NCBI RefSeq assembly: GCF_003667525.1
Contig: NZ_RCUW01000002.1
Span: forward strand, 62,001-126,000
Length of the DNA stretch: 64,000 nt
Source: Mycetocola_B reblochoni
Lineage (GTDB): Bacteria > Actinomycetota > Actinomycetes > Actinomycetales > Microbacteriaceae
Direction of reading: 5' to 3'
The notes under the pieces are model-generated. The model did no database searches. It was not told the DNA's origin and saw nothing but the letters and a program-made list of their open reading frames with translations. The translations under genes and the position numbers were made by a program. Each line of letters opens with the position of its first letter. The stretch's first letter is position 1. Of the stretch, positions 42,070-50,973 are shown in pieces.

Positions 42070-43542
42070 TCAGTACCGGTAGTGATCGACCTTGTACGGG
42101 CCGTCGACGGGGACGCCGATGTAGTCGGCCTGCTCCTGACTGAGCGTGGTCAGCTCCACGCCGAGGGCGTCGAGGTGGAGCCGGGCGACCTTCTCGTCGA
42201 GGCGCTTGGGCAGCGTGTAGACCCCGACGGGGTACTCCTCGATGCGGGTGTGCAGCTCGATCTGCGCGAGAACCTGGTTGGCGAAGCTGTTGCTCATCAC
42301 GAAGGAGGGGTGCCCCGTCGCGTTGCCGAGGTTCATCAGGCGCCCCTCGCTGAGGACGAGGATGCTTCGGCCGCTCGGCAGACGCCACTCGTGCACCTGC
42401 GGCTTGATCTCGATCCGCTCCGCACCGGGGATCGCCTCGAGGCCGGCGATGTCGATCTCGTTGTCGAAGTGGCCGACGTTGGACACGATCGCCAGGTGCT
42501 TCATCGCGAGCATGTGCTCGGTCGTGATGACGCCGAGGTTGCCCGTGCAGGTGACGAAGATGTCGACCTGCCCGACGACGTCCTCGATGCGGGCGACCTG
42601 GTAGCCGTCCATGGCGGCCTGCAGCGCGCAGATCGGGTCGACCTCGCTCACGATGACGCGTGCGCCCTGGCCCTTGAGCGCCTCCGCGGCCCCCTTGCCG
42701 ACGTCGCCGTAGCCGACCACGAACGCCACCTTGCCGCCGATGAGCGTGTCGGTGGCGCGGTTCAGCCCGTCCGGCAGCGAGTGCCTGATGCCGTAGCGGT
42801 TGTCGAACTTGCTCTTGGTGACCGCGTCGTTCACGTTGATGGCGGGGAACAGCAGCTCGCCCTCACGCGCGAGCTCGTACAGGCGGTGGACGCCCGTCGT
42901 CGTCTCCTCGGTGACGCCGCGCAGTTCGTCGGCGATCCGCGTCCAGCGCTGCGGGTCGTCCGCCAGTGACTCCCTGAGGGCATCGAGGATCACGCGGTAC
43001 TCGGCGGAGTCGCCGTCGGCGGGCTCGGGGACGACGCCGGCCGCCTCGGCAGCCTTCCCCCTGTGGACCAGGAGCGTGGCGTCGCCGCCGTCGTCGAGGA
43101 TGAGGTTCGGGCCGGTCCAGTCGGCACCGGCGGCCGCCGCCTCGGCCGACCAGTCGAAGATGCGCTGCGTGCACCACCAGTACTCGGCGAGGGTCTCGCC
43201 CTTCCAGGCGAACACCGGCACGCCCGCCGGCGCCTCCGGGGTGCCCGTGGGTCCCACGACGACCGCCGCCGCCGCCTCGTCCTGGGTGGAGAAGATGTTG
43301 CAGCTCGCCCAGCGGACCTGCGCGCCGAGGGCGACGAGTGTCTCGATCAGCACGGCCGTCTGCACGGTCATGTGCAGCGATCCGGCGATCCGCGCGCCGG
43401 CGAGGGGCTTGGTCTCACCGAACTCGGCTCGCAGCGCCATGAGTCCTGGCATCTCGTTCTCGGCCAGGCGCAGCTGGTGGCGCCCGGACTCGGCGAGGGA
43501 CAGATCGCGGACGGAGTACGGGGGGAATTCAGGGCTGGTCAT
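42070..43542 (-). CDS. ahcY: S-adenosylhomocysteine hydrolase (adenosylhomocysteinase)
   Basis: The 490-residue NAD-dependent enzyme splits S-adenosylhomocysteine to adenosine and homocysteine. Motifs: 'AGARIAGSLHMTVQTAVLIE', 'INVNDAVTKSKFDNRYG', the NAD-binding 'VVGYGDVGKGAAEALKGQGA', 'TCTGNLGVITTEHM' and the C-terminal 'DGPYKVDHYRY' whose lysine and tyrosine contact NAD across the tetramer. The length with the 40-residue insertion is that of the actinobacterial/eukaryotic type. It starts at ATG 43542 within the end of the DUF3499 gene (14-base overlap), with GGGAGA upstream. Open frame beyond is a shadow. Confidence 0.96.
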   Translation of the reverse strand: MTSPEFPPYSVRDLSLAESGRHQLRLAENEMPGLMALRAEFGETKPLAGARIAGSLHMTVQTAVLIETLVALGAQVRWASCNIFSTQDEAAAAVVVGPTGTPEAPAGVPVFAWKGETLAEYWWCTQRIFDWSAEAAAAGADWTGPNLILDDGGDATLLVHRGKAAEAAGVVPEPADGDSAEYRVILDALRESLADDPQRWTRIADELRGVTEETTTGVHRLYELAREGELLFPAINVNDAVTKSKFDNRYGIRHSLPDGLNRATDTLIGGKVAFVVGYGDVGKGAAEALKGQGARVIVSEVDPICALQAAMDGYQVARIEDVVGQVDIFVTCTGNLGVITTEHMLAMKHLAIVSNVGHFDNEIDIAGLEAIPGAERIEIKPQVHEWRLPSGRSILVLSEGRLMNLGNATGHPSFVMSNSFANQVLAQIELHTRIEEYPVGVYTLPKRLDEKVARLHLDALGVELTTLSQEQADYIGVPVDGPYKVDHYRY

Positions 43543-43780
43543 GGGACAAGTCTCCCAGAGTCGGGTCAGTCTCCCGGTCCTCCGGCTCGCGATAGCGCAT
43601 GAGCGTCCAGCCGCGGGGGATGCGGAGGGAGTCAGCGTGGGCCCTGCACAGGTCGTAGCTGTGCGGGTCGGGGGTGAGGCCGAGCGGGCCGATGGCGACG
43701 AGGGAGTCGGCGTAGTCGTAGCTGAGGGTGCGCTCGGCACTCCTGCCGCACCCCACCTTGCTGCACACTCGCGTCTCCAT
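43529..43780 (-). CDS. DUF3499 family protein
   Basis: This 83-residue protein begins 'METRVCSKVGCGRSAERTLS', with the two cysteines (6 and 11) of the DUF3499 signature, continues 'DYADSLVAIGPLGLTPDPHS' and has a third and possible fourth ligand in 'YDLCRAHADSLRIPRGWTL'. The Cys-x4-Cys and Cys-x2-His spacing suggests a zinc ribbon. The function is unknown; the family is confined to Actinobacteria and sits next to whiB2/manA-type genes (Rv3258c). The ATG is seven bases after a TACCCT -10 box. Confidence 0.9.
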   Translation of the reverse strand: METRVCSKVGCGRSAERTLSYDYADSLVAIGPLGLTPDPHSYDLCRAHADSLRIPRGWTLMRYREPEDRETDPTLGDLSHDQP

Positions 43781-43787
43781 CGGTCCC

Positions 43788-43793
43788 AGGGTA
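43788..43793 (-). promoter_or_regulatory. -10 box of a predicted leaderless promoter for the DUF3499-ahcY operon
   Basis: TACCCT on the minus strand, seven bases before the ATG at 43780. It is back to back with the Zincin_1 gene promoter 28 bases to the right. Confidence 0.5.
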
Positions 43794-43821
43794 GCCCCCG
43801 CCGAGGACGGTGTGCGGGTCG

Positions 43822-43827
43822 TAGACT
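43822..43827 (+). promoter_or_regulatory. -10 box of a predicted leaderless promoter for the Zincin_1-family gene
   Basis: TAGACT ends seven bases before the ATG at 43835. Confidence 0.5.
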
Positions 43828-43834
43828 CGTGTGC

Positions 43835-44266
43835 ATGCCCCGTCACCGCCAGCGCTCCCTCGCGCGTCGAGCAGTCAGGCACGACCGCCACGGGAGGGCG
43901 GGCAGGAGTAGCGTGCTCGGCCCGGAGCTGTTCATCGTCGGCCAGCGCAGCGAGCAGTTCTCGTCGATCGTGGCGGGCGCGGCAGACTACCTCCGCGGGG
44001 CCTGGGAGCAGGAGCTGACCGGCGTCGCCTTCGAGGTGGGCGCCATGCCCGCGGCGGCCGACCCTGACGAGGTTCCGCGCTGGTGGACGAGCAAGCTCGA
44101 GCGCCGGATCGTGCTGTTCCGCGTGCCGATCGAACGGCTCAGCCGGATGCACCGCAACGACCCGGAGCACCGGCAGATGCTGATCGAGAGCATGGTGTTC
44201 CGCGCGACCGCCGAATACGTCGGACGGGACCCCTGGGACCTGGACAAAGACGGCCGCTACCTCTGA
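43835..44266 (+). CDS. Zincin_1 (DUF1025) family protein lacking the HExxH motif
   Basis: The 143-residue protein has a basic N-terminus ('MPRHRQRSLARRAVRHDRHG') and then follows the small metallopeptidase-family pattern: 'FSSIVAGAADYLRGAWEQEL', 'TGVAFEVGAMPAA', 'RRIVLFRVPIERLSR' and a final helix 'ESMVFRATAEYVGRDPWDLD'. In catalytic relatives the final helix carries HExxH; here the position reads FRATAEYVG, so zinc peptidase activity is not expected. The same degenerate form occurs next to DUF3499 in other Actinobacteria (Rv3259 position). It diverges from DUF3499 with a 54-base gap. Confidence 0.8.
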   Translation: MPRHRQRSLARRAVRHDRHGRAGRSSVLGPELFIVGQRSEQFSSIVAGAADYLRGAWEQELTGVAFEVGAMPAAADPDEVPRWWTSKLERRIVLFRVPIERLSRMHRNDPEHRQMLIESMVFRATAEYVGRDPWDLDKDGRYL

Positions 44267-44403
44267 GAACCTGACGCCCGGACGAACGTCTGACGCCCCG
44301 TCGGGTCACGCCACCATCGACGGCTCCCGCCGACCCTGACGCAGGTGCGGGTGCGGGTGCGGCCCGATGACCGCGACGGGACCGCAGTCTGCACTCCGTG
44401 TTC

Positions 44404-44421
44404 CGCATCCGTGCGGATGCG
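44404..44421. terminator. Short stem-loop between convergent genes
   Basis: CGCATCCG and CGGATGCG with a 2-base loop, directly before the DUF5719 gene end. Three direct GTGCGG repeats lie at about 44345-44362. Nothing else was recognised in the 163-base gap. Confidence 0.4.
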
Positions 44422-44429
44422 AGCCACTC

Positions 44430-45806
44430 TCAGTGCGGGTAGACGGTGAGCGACCCCGCACCGGACGAGGCCGGGTACACCGGCGACGACGCGATGCCGT
44501 CGTCCGACACCGCGGAGATCGAGGCCACGACGTCCGAGCCGATCAGCTGGTAATCCGCCCCCGCGTCGACGCGCAACGAGGCCTGATCGCCCGCCGCGAT
44601 CGTCAGGACACGCTCGTCGCCCCTCCTGTCGACGAGGGTCACTTCCGTGCCCGTCTCCCCCGGGTTGAAGACGTGCAGTCTCGCGTCGACGGCGGCGGGA
44701 ACCGCGATCGCGGTGAGGTCGCTGAGCGGGCTCGCCGCGGTCGTCCACGCGTACTCCGAGGTGTCGCCGTCCCTCACTGTGGTGCGAACGGCAGCCACGA
44801 CGGGCACGTCGCTCTCGACGACAACGGAGTACTCCCCCGCGTCGAGGGCTCCGAGCATCGCCTCGGCCACGACGCCGTCAACGACGCGGAGCTCCTGAGG
44901 GGGCTGCGCCCCGTCACCGTCCTTGGACACCGTCACCGTCACGGTCGCGCTGTCTGCGTGCGGCGCGAAGATCCGCACACCCGGCTCGATGTCGTCGAAC
45001 TCCTCGCCCTCGGTCTTCCCAACGTTGTCGGGGATGACCAGCCCGGCGATCGTCTGCCGGGTCGACGCAGCGGCCGTCGCACCGCTGATGTCCACACCGG
45101 CCGGGTCCAGGCCACGGGTGCTCGTGCTCTGGATGCTGGCGCTGATCTGGGATCCGCGGGCGACGACCTGGACGACGGGGAGCTGGACGGAGCTCACGAA
45201 GGCGCTCAGCGGCATCGCGCGCGTTTGACCCGCGGGCACGATGATTCCGGTGGCGCCCGGTGCCTCGAGCTCTCCGCTCTCCGCGAAGAAGGACATGTCG
45301 ACGCTCGCATCGGTCTCGCCGGGGTTGCTGAGCACGATCACGGCCGAACGGCCCGTCTCTCCTGAACCCGCGACGAGCCAGTTCTCCGCCCGGGCCGGGG
45401 CGCACGAGCTCGTGACGAGACCGAGCATGCCGTCCTGGTCGACACTCTGGCTGAGGGCTCCGGCCATCGCCACCTCCGCGGCCGAACGCAGGACCACCCG
45501 TCCGGCGTCGTCGCCGTCCACGTTGAAGCCGTCGAGCGGCGTCGAGGCGGCGTTCTCCGGCGCGGCGTGCAGCCGAGTACCACCGGTCGTGGAGAAGCTC
45601 TCGCCGTCCGTGCCCTGGCCGACGAGGACCCCGCCCGTGCAGGCACGACGCTGATCCGCCGGCTGGGGGTCGACCGAGACGGACGGGGACGCCTCGACCA
45701 GTTCAGGAAGCTGGACGAGACCGACGGCGGCGCCGACGCCAAGCGCTGCGACGATTCCGACGGCTCCGACGCCGATTCGTGCGACGGTGCGGCCGCTGGG
45801 GCTCAT
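44430..45806 (-). CDS. DUF5719 family membrane-anchored extracytoplasmic protein
   Basis: The 458-residue protein has one N-terminal membrane segment (about 9-32, 'ARIGVGAVGIVAALGVGAAV') and a long beta-rich extracytoplasmic part with repeated strands such as 'SAVIVLSNPGETDASVDMSF' and 'RLHVFNPGETGTEVTLVD'. The two NPGET copies show an internal duplication of a fibronectin/Ig-like unit. The function is unknown; in Actinobacteria it lies next to the large GT2 membrane protein and WhiB2, which suggests an envelope role. It overlaps the GT2 gene stop by ATGA. Confidence 0.85.
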   Translation of the reverse strand: MSPSGRTVARIGVGAVGIVAALGVGAAVGLVQLPELVEASPSVSVDPQPADQRRACTGGVLVGQGTDGESFSTTGGTRLHAAPENAASTPLDGFNVDGDDAGRVVLRSAAEVAMAGALSQSVDQDGMLGLVTSSCAPARAENWLVAGSGETGRSAVIVLSNPGETDASVDMSFFAESGELEAPGATGIIVPAGQTRAMPLSAFVSSVQLPVVQVVARGSQISASIQSTSTRGLDPAGVDISGATAAASTRQTIAGLVIPDNVGKTEGEEFDDIEPGVRIFAPHADSATVTVTVSKDGDGAQPPQELRVVDGVVAEAMLGALDAGEYSVVVESDVPVVAAVRTTVRDGDTSEYAWTTAASPLSDLTAIAVPAAVDARLHVFNPGETGTEVTLVDRRGDERVLTIAAGDQASLRVDAGADYQLIGSDVVASISAVSDDGIASSPVYPASSGAGSLTVYPH

Positions 45807-48800
45807 CGCTCTTCTCCGTTCGTTTCGTTGTCGTCGTTCGCCGAGGCTTCGGGCGCGCTGCCGGTCCGAGGGGTATCACCGTCGGCCGGCGCATCGGTGA
45901 GTGCGGCCGGTTCCTCGGCCGACCCTGGTGCGGCGGTGACCCGCGCCTCATCAGGAGCGTGCGTGTCCGTGTCGGCGGCGGCAGCAGCGGTCGTGCCGAC
46001 GCCGGCCGTCCCCTCGGCGTCCGTGGGCGCGTCGGCGATGTCGGGGTCGGCGGTGCTCGCCGTCGCGTCGGCGACGGGGGCGTCCTCTGCCGACCCCGCG
46101 GGGTCGCGTGCGTCGTCCTCGCTGGGACGATCGTCGCGGCTGCGTTCCTCGGCGGCGTCCTCCGAGGGCGACGAAGCGGACTCGGCCCTGGCGGCACCGA
46201 TGACGCCTCCGGTGGCGGACCCCTCGTCCGTGCTTCCGATCGCGGCGGGGGCCGCCGCTGGCGCCGCCGCGGTCGGCCGGCCCCGACGTTCACGTGTGCT
46301 CGAGGCGGTCGCGCGTCGGCCCCGGTCGGCCCGGTGGCGACGGCGCGCGGCGCGGTCACGGCGACGCATCCGCTTCTCGCTCGTCATCGACTCGACGCTT
46401 CGGACCTGCCCGATGCTGCGCGGGTGCAGCTCCGCCTGCCGGCGCGAGGAGACCGTCGGCGCGGAGAGGAGCAGCGCCGCGAGGAAGACGACGGCCGTCA
46501 CGATGAAGATGGCGGCGCGAAGCGGAGCGGCGATCGTCGGAACGGGCTGGGAAACCGCGGCCTCGCTCGCCTGCCACAGGACACCGCGGTCGGTATCGCC
46601 GACGGCGCTCAACGCCGCATTCGCGTCGAGCACAGCGGCGATCTGGGTGGACTGCGCGGCGACGGCGGCGGGATTTGCCCCCTGCTGGGCGGCCAGCTGC
46701 GACACGACGACGAATCGGATGCCGAACTCGTCGAGGTCGGCCGCGGTGTCGGCACCGCTGGCGACCACCATGTTCCCCGCGATCTCGGCCAGACGCGCCT
46801 CGTCCTCGGTGGCGATATGGGACGTGGCGACGATCGTCGACTGCCGGTCGAGGGTTTCGCCCTCCCCCCTGACCAGCACGGCGGAGAGTGTGTCATCCCC
46901 CCGAGGCCGCAGGACGAGCGTGCGGGTGTCCGGATCGTCGGTCGCCGCGGCGCTGACGTAGGCGGGCAGGCCGCGACCGTCAGCAGCCGTGAGCGCGGCC
47001 GTGTGCGTCGGGATCGTGACGACGACGGGGACCACCGCGACTGCGGCGGCGACGGCAGCCGCAGCGGCCACCCCCGCACTGCCCCTGCGCCAGCCGTCGA
47101 GCGTGATGCCCGCGCAGAGGATCAGCGCGAACCAGTAGAAGCTCAGCGCGGAACCGGTCCAGATCGGCACCGTCGTCGCGCCGAAGATCGTCAGGAACAG
47201 GTGGCTGCCGACGACGGCGGAGAGCAGCCCCACGCCTCCGACCAGCAGAAGCGGCGCGGCGATGGCCACGCGACGCTGCAGCAGCGAGGCGAGGGCGCAG
47301 ACCGCCAGCGGCAGGAACGCCACCGGCAGGACGAGCGAGCCGATCACGTCGGGGAGTGCCCCGCCCTGAACCAGCTGGGGCCACCCCAGCCCGTCCCCGC
47401 TGGGAACCCCCAGCAGGAGCTGCCAGCCCGACGGCGTGACGTTGTTCGCCGGCAGGCCCGGGTCGGCGACGATACTCAGCCATGCCCCCCTGCGCACGCC
47501 CTGGGTCCACACCAGGGGGGCGAAGAGCACCAGCCCGGGGATGATCGTCCAGAGCAGCCGACCGACGCCACGACGGGATACGAGCAACAGGATCAGCCAG
47601 CCGAGCAGCAGCACTGGGATCGTGGACGGAGCGCTCGCGGCGATCACCGCGGCGATGATCGATGCCGCCCCGGCCGCCGTCCAGGAGCGCGCGGCGGCCG
47701 TGCCCGCGTAGAACAGCCACGGCACCAGCAGGTGCACGAGCACCGCGTGCAACCGGCCGTCGGCGAGGGCGACGACGAAGGGGGGTGCAACGGTCCAGAG
47801 GATCGCACCGACGATGCGGACCGCGCTGCGCTCGGTGAGCCTGACCATGGCGAACCACGCACCCAGCGTCGCGAGCGGAAGGGCGGCGACCATGATCGCC
47901 ACCACGGCGGCCGACGGCTGCCAGAACGTGATCGAGCCGAGGACCGCGAGGACGACGGCGAAGGGGTCGGCCGCCCCCGCCTGGCCCACGCTGATGTCGC
48001 GCCAGCCGAACCCGGCGTTGCGCCAGAGCTCGCCGATGCTCCCGGAGAGCTGGGTGAGGTTGGCACCGGCGAGATAGCCGCCGCCGAGCAGTGGCACGAC
48101 GAGCGCGACGCCGAGAAGAGCGGACGCCAGAACGACCCACGCCCCGCCGCCGTCGAAGAAGCGAAGAGCGGATCGCTCCGAGGCGATCACGGGCACGTCG
48201 TCCTCGGCGCGGAGCCGGCGACGGCGCCTGACCTCGGACCAGCTGATCCGCAGGGGCGCCAGGGCGCTCCACGGCACCGTCTTCGCTCTCCCGAGTCGTC
48301 GCCGCGCCTCGCCGAGTCGCTGGCGGGAGAAGGCAGCTTGGAGCGCGGAGCCGATCTCCGCGGCGATCGTCTCGGGCCGCTTGCGCAGGAGGGCGACGAC
48401 GACGCGCACGAGCGCCGTCGGGACGAGTGCGAGCCAGTGCAGCCAGAGGGCCCACGCGGGCGAGTACACGAGGCGCCGGTGCAACTGCGAGAAACGGGCG
48501 AGGCGCGTGTTACGCCTGCGCGTGGACGCCCTGGTGTCGCGGCGGGGCCCTGCAACGCCGTCGCCGTGGTCGAGGACGGCGGCAGCGGGGGCGACGGCGA
48601 CGCGGTGCCCGACCAGGCGGGCCCTGATGCTGAGGTCGAGCCCACCGTCGAAGGAGACCAGGGCCGGATCGAATCCGCCCAGCTCCCTGAACACGGAAGC
48701 ACGCACGAGCATCGCGGTCGCCTGGGCCCCGAGGACATCGCTGCTGTGATCGTGCTGTCCCTGGTCCATCTCATCGGAGACGAGGTCGACCCTCGCCCCG

Positions 48801-49234
48801 AAACGGGTGACGGACTGCCCGAAGCTGGCGATCATGGACGGGTCCTGCCCGTCCAGGACCTTCGGTGCCGCGATGGCCACCGAGGGGGCCGTCTCGAGCG
48901 CACCCACGAGCACCCGCAGCGCATCCGGCCGAGGGGTCGAGTCCTGCGCGAGGAACCACAGCAGCTCGTCCTGATCGAGATCGGGGAGGGAGCGCGTCGC
49001 GAGTGCGACGGCCTGCCCGAACGGCAGCGTGTCCGGCGCCGTCACCAGCTGGGTGGGCGCGAATCCCCTCGCCGTGTCGAGCACGGAGTCCGGCGCACCG
49101 GTCGCGACGATGACGAGCCGGTCAGCCGGGCGCGTCTGGGCGGCGAGCGCGGAGAGCGTGCCGGACAGGTGGTCTGAGCCGTCCCGCCCATGACCGGAAT
49201 GGACGACGACGATCGCTGTAACTCGGGGAGACAT
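45803..49234 (-). CDS. Large GT2 glycosyltransferase with multi-pass membrane domain and acidic tail
   Basis: The 1143-residue protein has three parts. Residues 1-300 form a GT2 fold ('TAIVVVHSGHGRDGSDHLSG', 'LLWFLAQDSTPRPDALRVL', 'MLVRASVFRELGGFDPAL'). Residues about 370-960 hold some 12-14 hydrophobic segments with extracytoplasmic loops, a GT-C-like layout. The last 190 residues begin with an Arg-rich patch ('KRMRRRDRAARRRHRADRGR') and continue as an Ala/Asp/Glu/Thr-rich disordered tail. It probably builds a cell-surface glycan; donor and acceptor are unknown. The ATG at 49234 lies seven bases after TAGCCT. The frame extends to 49357 without support. Confidence 0.85.
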   Translation of the reverse strand: MSPRVTAIVVVHSGHGRDGSDHLSGTLSALAAQTRPADRLVIVATGAPDSVLDTARGFAPTQLVTAPDTLPFGQAVALATRSLPDLDQDELLWFLAQDSTPRPDALRVLVGALETAPSVAIAAPKVLDGQDPSMIASFGQSVTRFGARVDLVSDEMDQGQHDHSSDVLGAQATAMLVRASVFRELGGFDPALVSFDGGLDLSIRARLVGHRVAVAPAAAVLDHGDGVAGPRRDTRASTRRRNTRLARFSQLHRRLVYSPAWALWLHWLALVPTALVRVVVALLRKRPETIAAEIGSALQAAFSRQRLGEARRRLGRAKTVPWSALAPLRISWSEVRRRRRLRAEDDVPVIASERSALRFFDGGGAWVVLASALLGVALVVPLLGGGYLAGANLTQLSGSIGELWRNAGFGWRDISVGQAGAADPFAVVLAVLGSITFWQPSAAVVAIMVAALPLATLGAWFAMVRLTERSAVRIVGAILWTVAPPFVVALADGRLHAVLVHLLVPWLFYAGTAAARSWTAAGAASIIAAVIAASAPSTIPVLLLGWLILLLVSRRGVGRLLWTIIPGLVLFAPLVWTQGVRRGAWLSIVADPGLPANNVTPSGWQLLLGVPSGDGLGWPQLVQGGALPDVIGSLVLPVAFLPLAVCALASLLQRRVAIAAPLLLVGGVGLLSAVVGSHLFLTIFGATTVPIWTGSALSFYWFALILCAGITLDGWRRGSAGVAAAAAVAAAVAVVPVVVTIPTHTAALTAADGRGLPAYVSAAATDDPDTRTLVLRPRGDDTLSAVLVRGEGETLDRQSTIVATSHIATEDEARLAEIAGNMVVASGADTAADLDEFGIRFVVVSQLAAQQGANPAAVAAQSTQIAAVLDANAALSAVGDTDRGVLWQASEAAVSQPVPTIAAPLRAAIFIVTAVVFLAALLLSAPTVSSRRQAELHPRSIGQVRSVESMTSEKRMRRRDRAARRRHRADRGRRATASSTRERRGRPTAAAPAAAPAAIGSTDEGSATGGVIGAARAESASSPSEDAAEERSRDDRPSEDDARDPAGSAEDAPVADATASTADPDIADAPTDAEGTAGVGTTAAAAADTDTHAPDEARVTAAPGSAEEPAALTDAPADGDTPRTGSAPEASANDDNETNGEER

Positions 49235-49241
49235 CGCACTC

Positions 49242-49247
49242 AGGCTA
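49242..49247 (-). promoter_or_regulatory. -10 box of a predicted leaderless promoter for the GT2 gene
   Basis: TAGCCT on the minus strand, seven bases before the ATG at 49234. The position fixes the start at 49234 rather than 49357. Confidence 0.5.
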
Positions 49248-49439
49248 AGCCGCGCCTTTGCCGCCCCCTGCTCGGCGCGCGGGAGACTCGGCACAAAAAC
49301 GCCCCGCCGCCCTGGGGAGGACGCGATGGCGGGCGAGGCGCCCGCGCCCTGCCGCACGCCTGGTGCTCGGCGAGAGCCGGAGTCGCACGCACGGCACGGG
49401 CCCTGACATGACGGAAGCGGAGCCCGCAGGCCCCGCCTC

Positions 49440-49766
49440 TTATACCGCGCGCTTCTTCAGCTTGCGCCGCTCGCGCTCGGACAGCCCGCCCCAGATGCCG
49501 AAGCGCTCGTCGTTCTCGAGCGCATACTCCAGGCATTCGGACCGCACGGAGCACGACTGGCAGATCTTCTTCGCGTCGCGGGTCGATCCGCCCTTCTCGG
49601 GGAAGAACGCCTCCGGGTCGGTCTGGGCGCAGAGCGAGTCGACCTGCCACGAGAGCGCGTCGTCCTCGTCGGGCTCTGCCGCGGGACGTCGGACGCCGGG
49701 GATCCCGAGATTGACCGGATCGACGAACCAGTCCTCTGGGACGCCAGGACGATAGTCAGGGGCCAT
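49440..49766 (-). CDS. whiB2: WhiB2/WhiD family iron-sulfur regulator
   Basis: The 108-residue protein has an acidic N-terminal extension of 40 residues, the cluster-ligating cysteines 46, 69, 72 and 78 ('SLCAQTDPEAFFPEKGGSTR', 'ICQSCSVRSECLEY'), the 'FGIWGGLSERERRKLKKR' turn and a basic tail. This is the WhiB2/WhmD/WhiD class, linked to septation and sporulation control and binding the primary sigma factor. A GGAGG site precedes the ATG. The upstream gap is AT-rich (about 49797-49842). It is placed as in mycobacteria, near DUF3499 and manA. Confidence 0.94.
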   Translation of the reverse strand: MAPDYRPGVPEDWFVDPVNLGIPGVRRPAAEPDEDDALSWQVDSLCAQTDPEAFFPEKGGSTRDAKKICQSCSVRSECLEYALENDERFGIWGGLSERERRKLKKRAV

Positions 49767-49870
49767 CTCCGATCCTCCCTCTCGTTGCGTTGGCTTCCCT
49801 AATTACAACGGTGTGATTCGGATCAGTCAAGTCGGAGATGATAAACCCTCAACCAGCAATGGAGGGTTCA

Positions 49871-49907
49871 GCGTCGGCCTCCGGCGTGTCACGCCGGAGG
49901 CCGACGC
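49871..49907 (-). terminator. Stem-loop terminator of galE
   Basis: Perfect 17-base arms (49871-49887 and 49891-49907) with a 3-base loop lie just after the galE stop and before the whiB2 promoter, all on the minus strand. A weaker AACCCTC/GAGGGTT stem follows at about 49846-49868. Confidence 0.8.
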
Positions 49908-49912
49908 CGGCC

Positions 49913-50875
49913 TCATCCGGCCAGTTGGCGCGCCTCCCACGCCGTCGCGACCATGTCGTCGAGGTCGCGCGTCATCCGCCAGCCGAGGTCGGCCTGGGCC
50001 AGCGCGCCGCTCGCGACGATCCGCGCCGGGTCACCCGCACGTCTCGGGGCGATCTCCGGGGTGAAGTCGACGCCGGTCACCCGGGCGACGGCGGACATGA
50101 TCTGGGCGACGGAGACCCCGTCACCCGAGCCGAGGTTGTAGGCGGGACGAAGCGGGCGCCCCTCCTCGAGCAGCCGCGCCGCGGCGACGTGCGTCGCGGC
50201 CAGGTCGGCGACGTGGATGTAATCGCGGACGCAGGTGCCGTCCGGTGTGGCGAAGTCGTCGCCGTTGATCCGCGGCGTCCTGCCCTCGACCAGCGCGTCG
50301 AAGACGAGGGGGAACAGGTTGTGCGGGCTCGTGTCACGCAGCTGCGGGATACCGGAGCCGACGACGTTGAAGTACCTCAGAGAGGTGTGGTGCAGCTCGG
50401 CCGCGGCAGCCACGTCCCTGAGCAGCCACTCGCCGATGAGCTTCGACTCGCCGTAGGGCGACTGCGGCGCCTTCGGCGTGTCCTCGGTGACGAGATCGAC
50501 GTCGGGGGTGCCGTAGACGGCCGCGCTCGACGAGAACACGATTCGATCGACGCCCTCCTCCCCCATGGCCTGGAGCAGGCGCTGCGTCGCGGTCACGTTC
50601 TGCTCGTAGGTGTGCAGCGGACGCTGCACCGAGACCCCCGCGTACTTGAAGCCCGCGACGTGGACGACACCGGTGACGGCGTGCTCCCTCAGCGTGCGCC
50701 GTAGCAGCTCGACGTCGAGCACGTCACCGCGGACGAAGGGCACCCCGTCGGGGACGAATGACTCGTGACCGCTGGAGAGATCGTCGATGACGACCGGATC
50801 GATGCCCTCGTCCTGGAACGCCCTGACGACGTGCGCGCCGATGTACCCGGCACCGCCGGTGACCAACCAACTCAT
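49913..50875 (-). CDS. galE: UDP-glucose 4-epimerase
   Basis: The 320-residue extended SDR interconverts UDP-glucose and UDP-galactose. It has 'VTGGAGYIGAHVVRAFQDEG' at the N-terminus, 'DDLSSGHES', the catalytic 'YGESK' with preceding Ser in 'FSSSAAVYG', and 'YNLGSGDGVSVAQIM' near the end. An AGGAGG site precedes the ATG. With glf and the galactofuranosyltransferase gene 6-9 kb to the right it would supply UDP-galactopyranose for galactofuranose synthesis. It is transcribed alone. Confidence 0.95.
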   Translation of the reverse strand: MSWLVTGGAGYIGAHVVRAFQDEGIDPVVIDDLSSGHESFVPDGVPFVRGDVLDVELLRRTLREHAVTGVVHVAGFKYAGVSVQRPLHTYEQNVTATQRLLQAMGEEGVDRIVFSSSAAVYGTPDVDLVTEDTPKAPQSPYGESKLIGEWLLRDVAAAAELHHTSLRYFNVVGSGIPQLRDTSPHNLFPLVFDALVEGRTPRINGDDFATPDGTCVRDYIHVADLAATHVAAARLLEEGRPLRPAYNLGSGDGVSVAQIMSAVARVTGVDFTPEIAPRRAGDPARIVASGALAQADLGWRMTRDLDDMVATAWEARQLAG

Positions 50876-50973
50876 GAATCCTCCTGACCGGGACGCGCGC
50901 GGCGTCGACTTCCTCCAGGGTATCCAGCGGCCACCGACGTTCTCCGCACGGCACGCGGGCGACGCCAGCGCCT

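Noticed and set aside
45779..49177. Very long plus-strand open frame (over 1100 codons) opposite the GT2 gene
   Set aside because: Its translation is an Arg/Gly/Asp/His-rich string without domains, which is what the complement of a GC-rich gene gives; the opposite strand encodes a clear GT2 domain and membrane helices.
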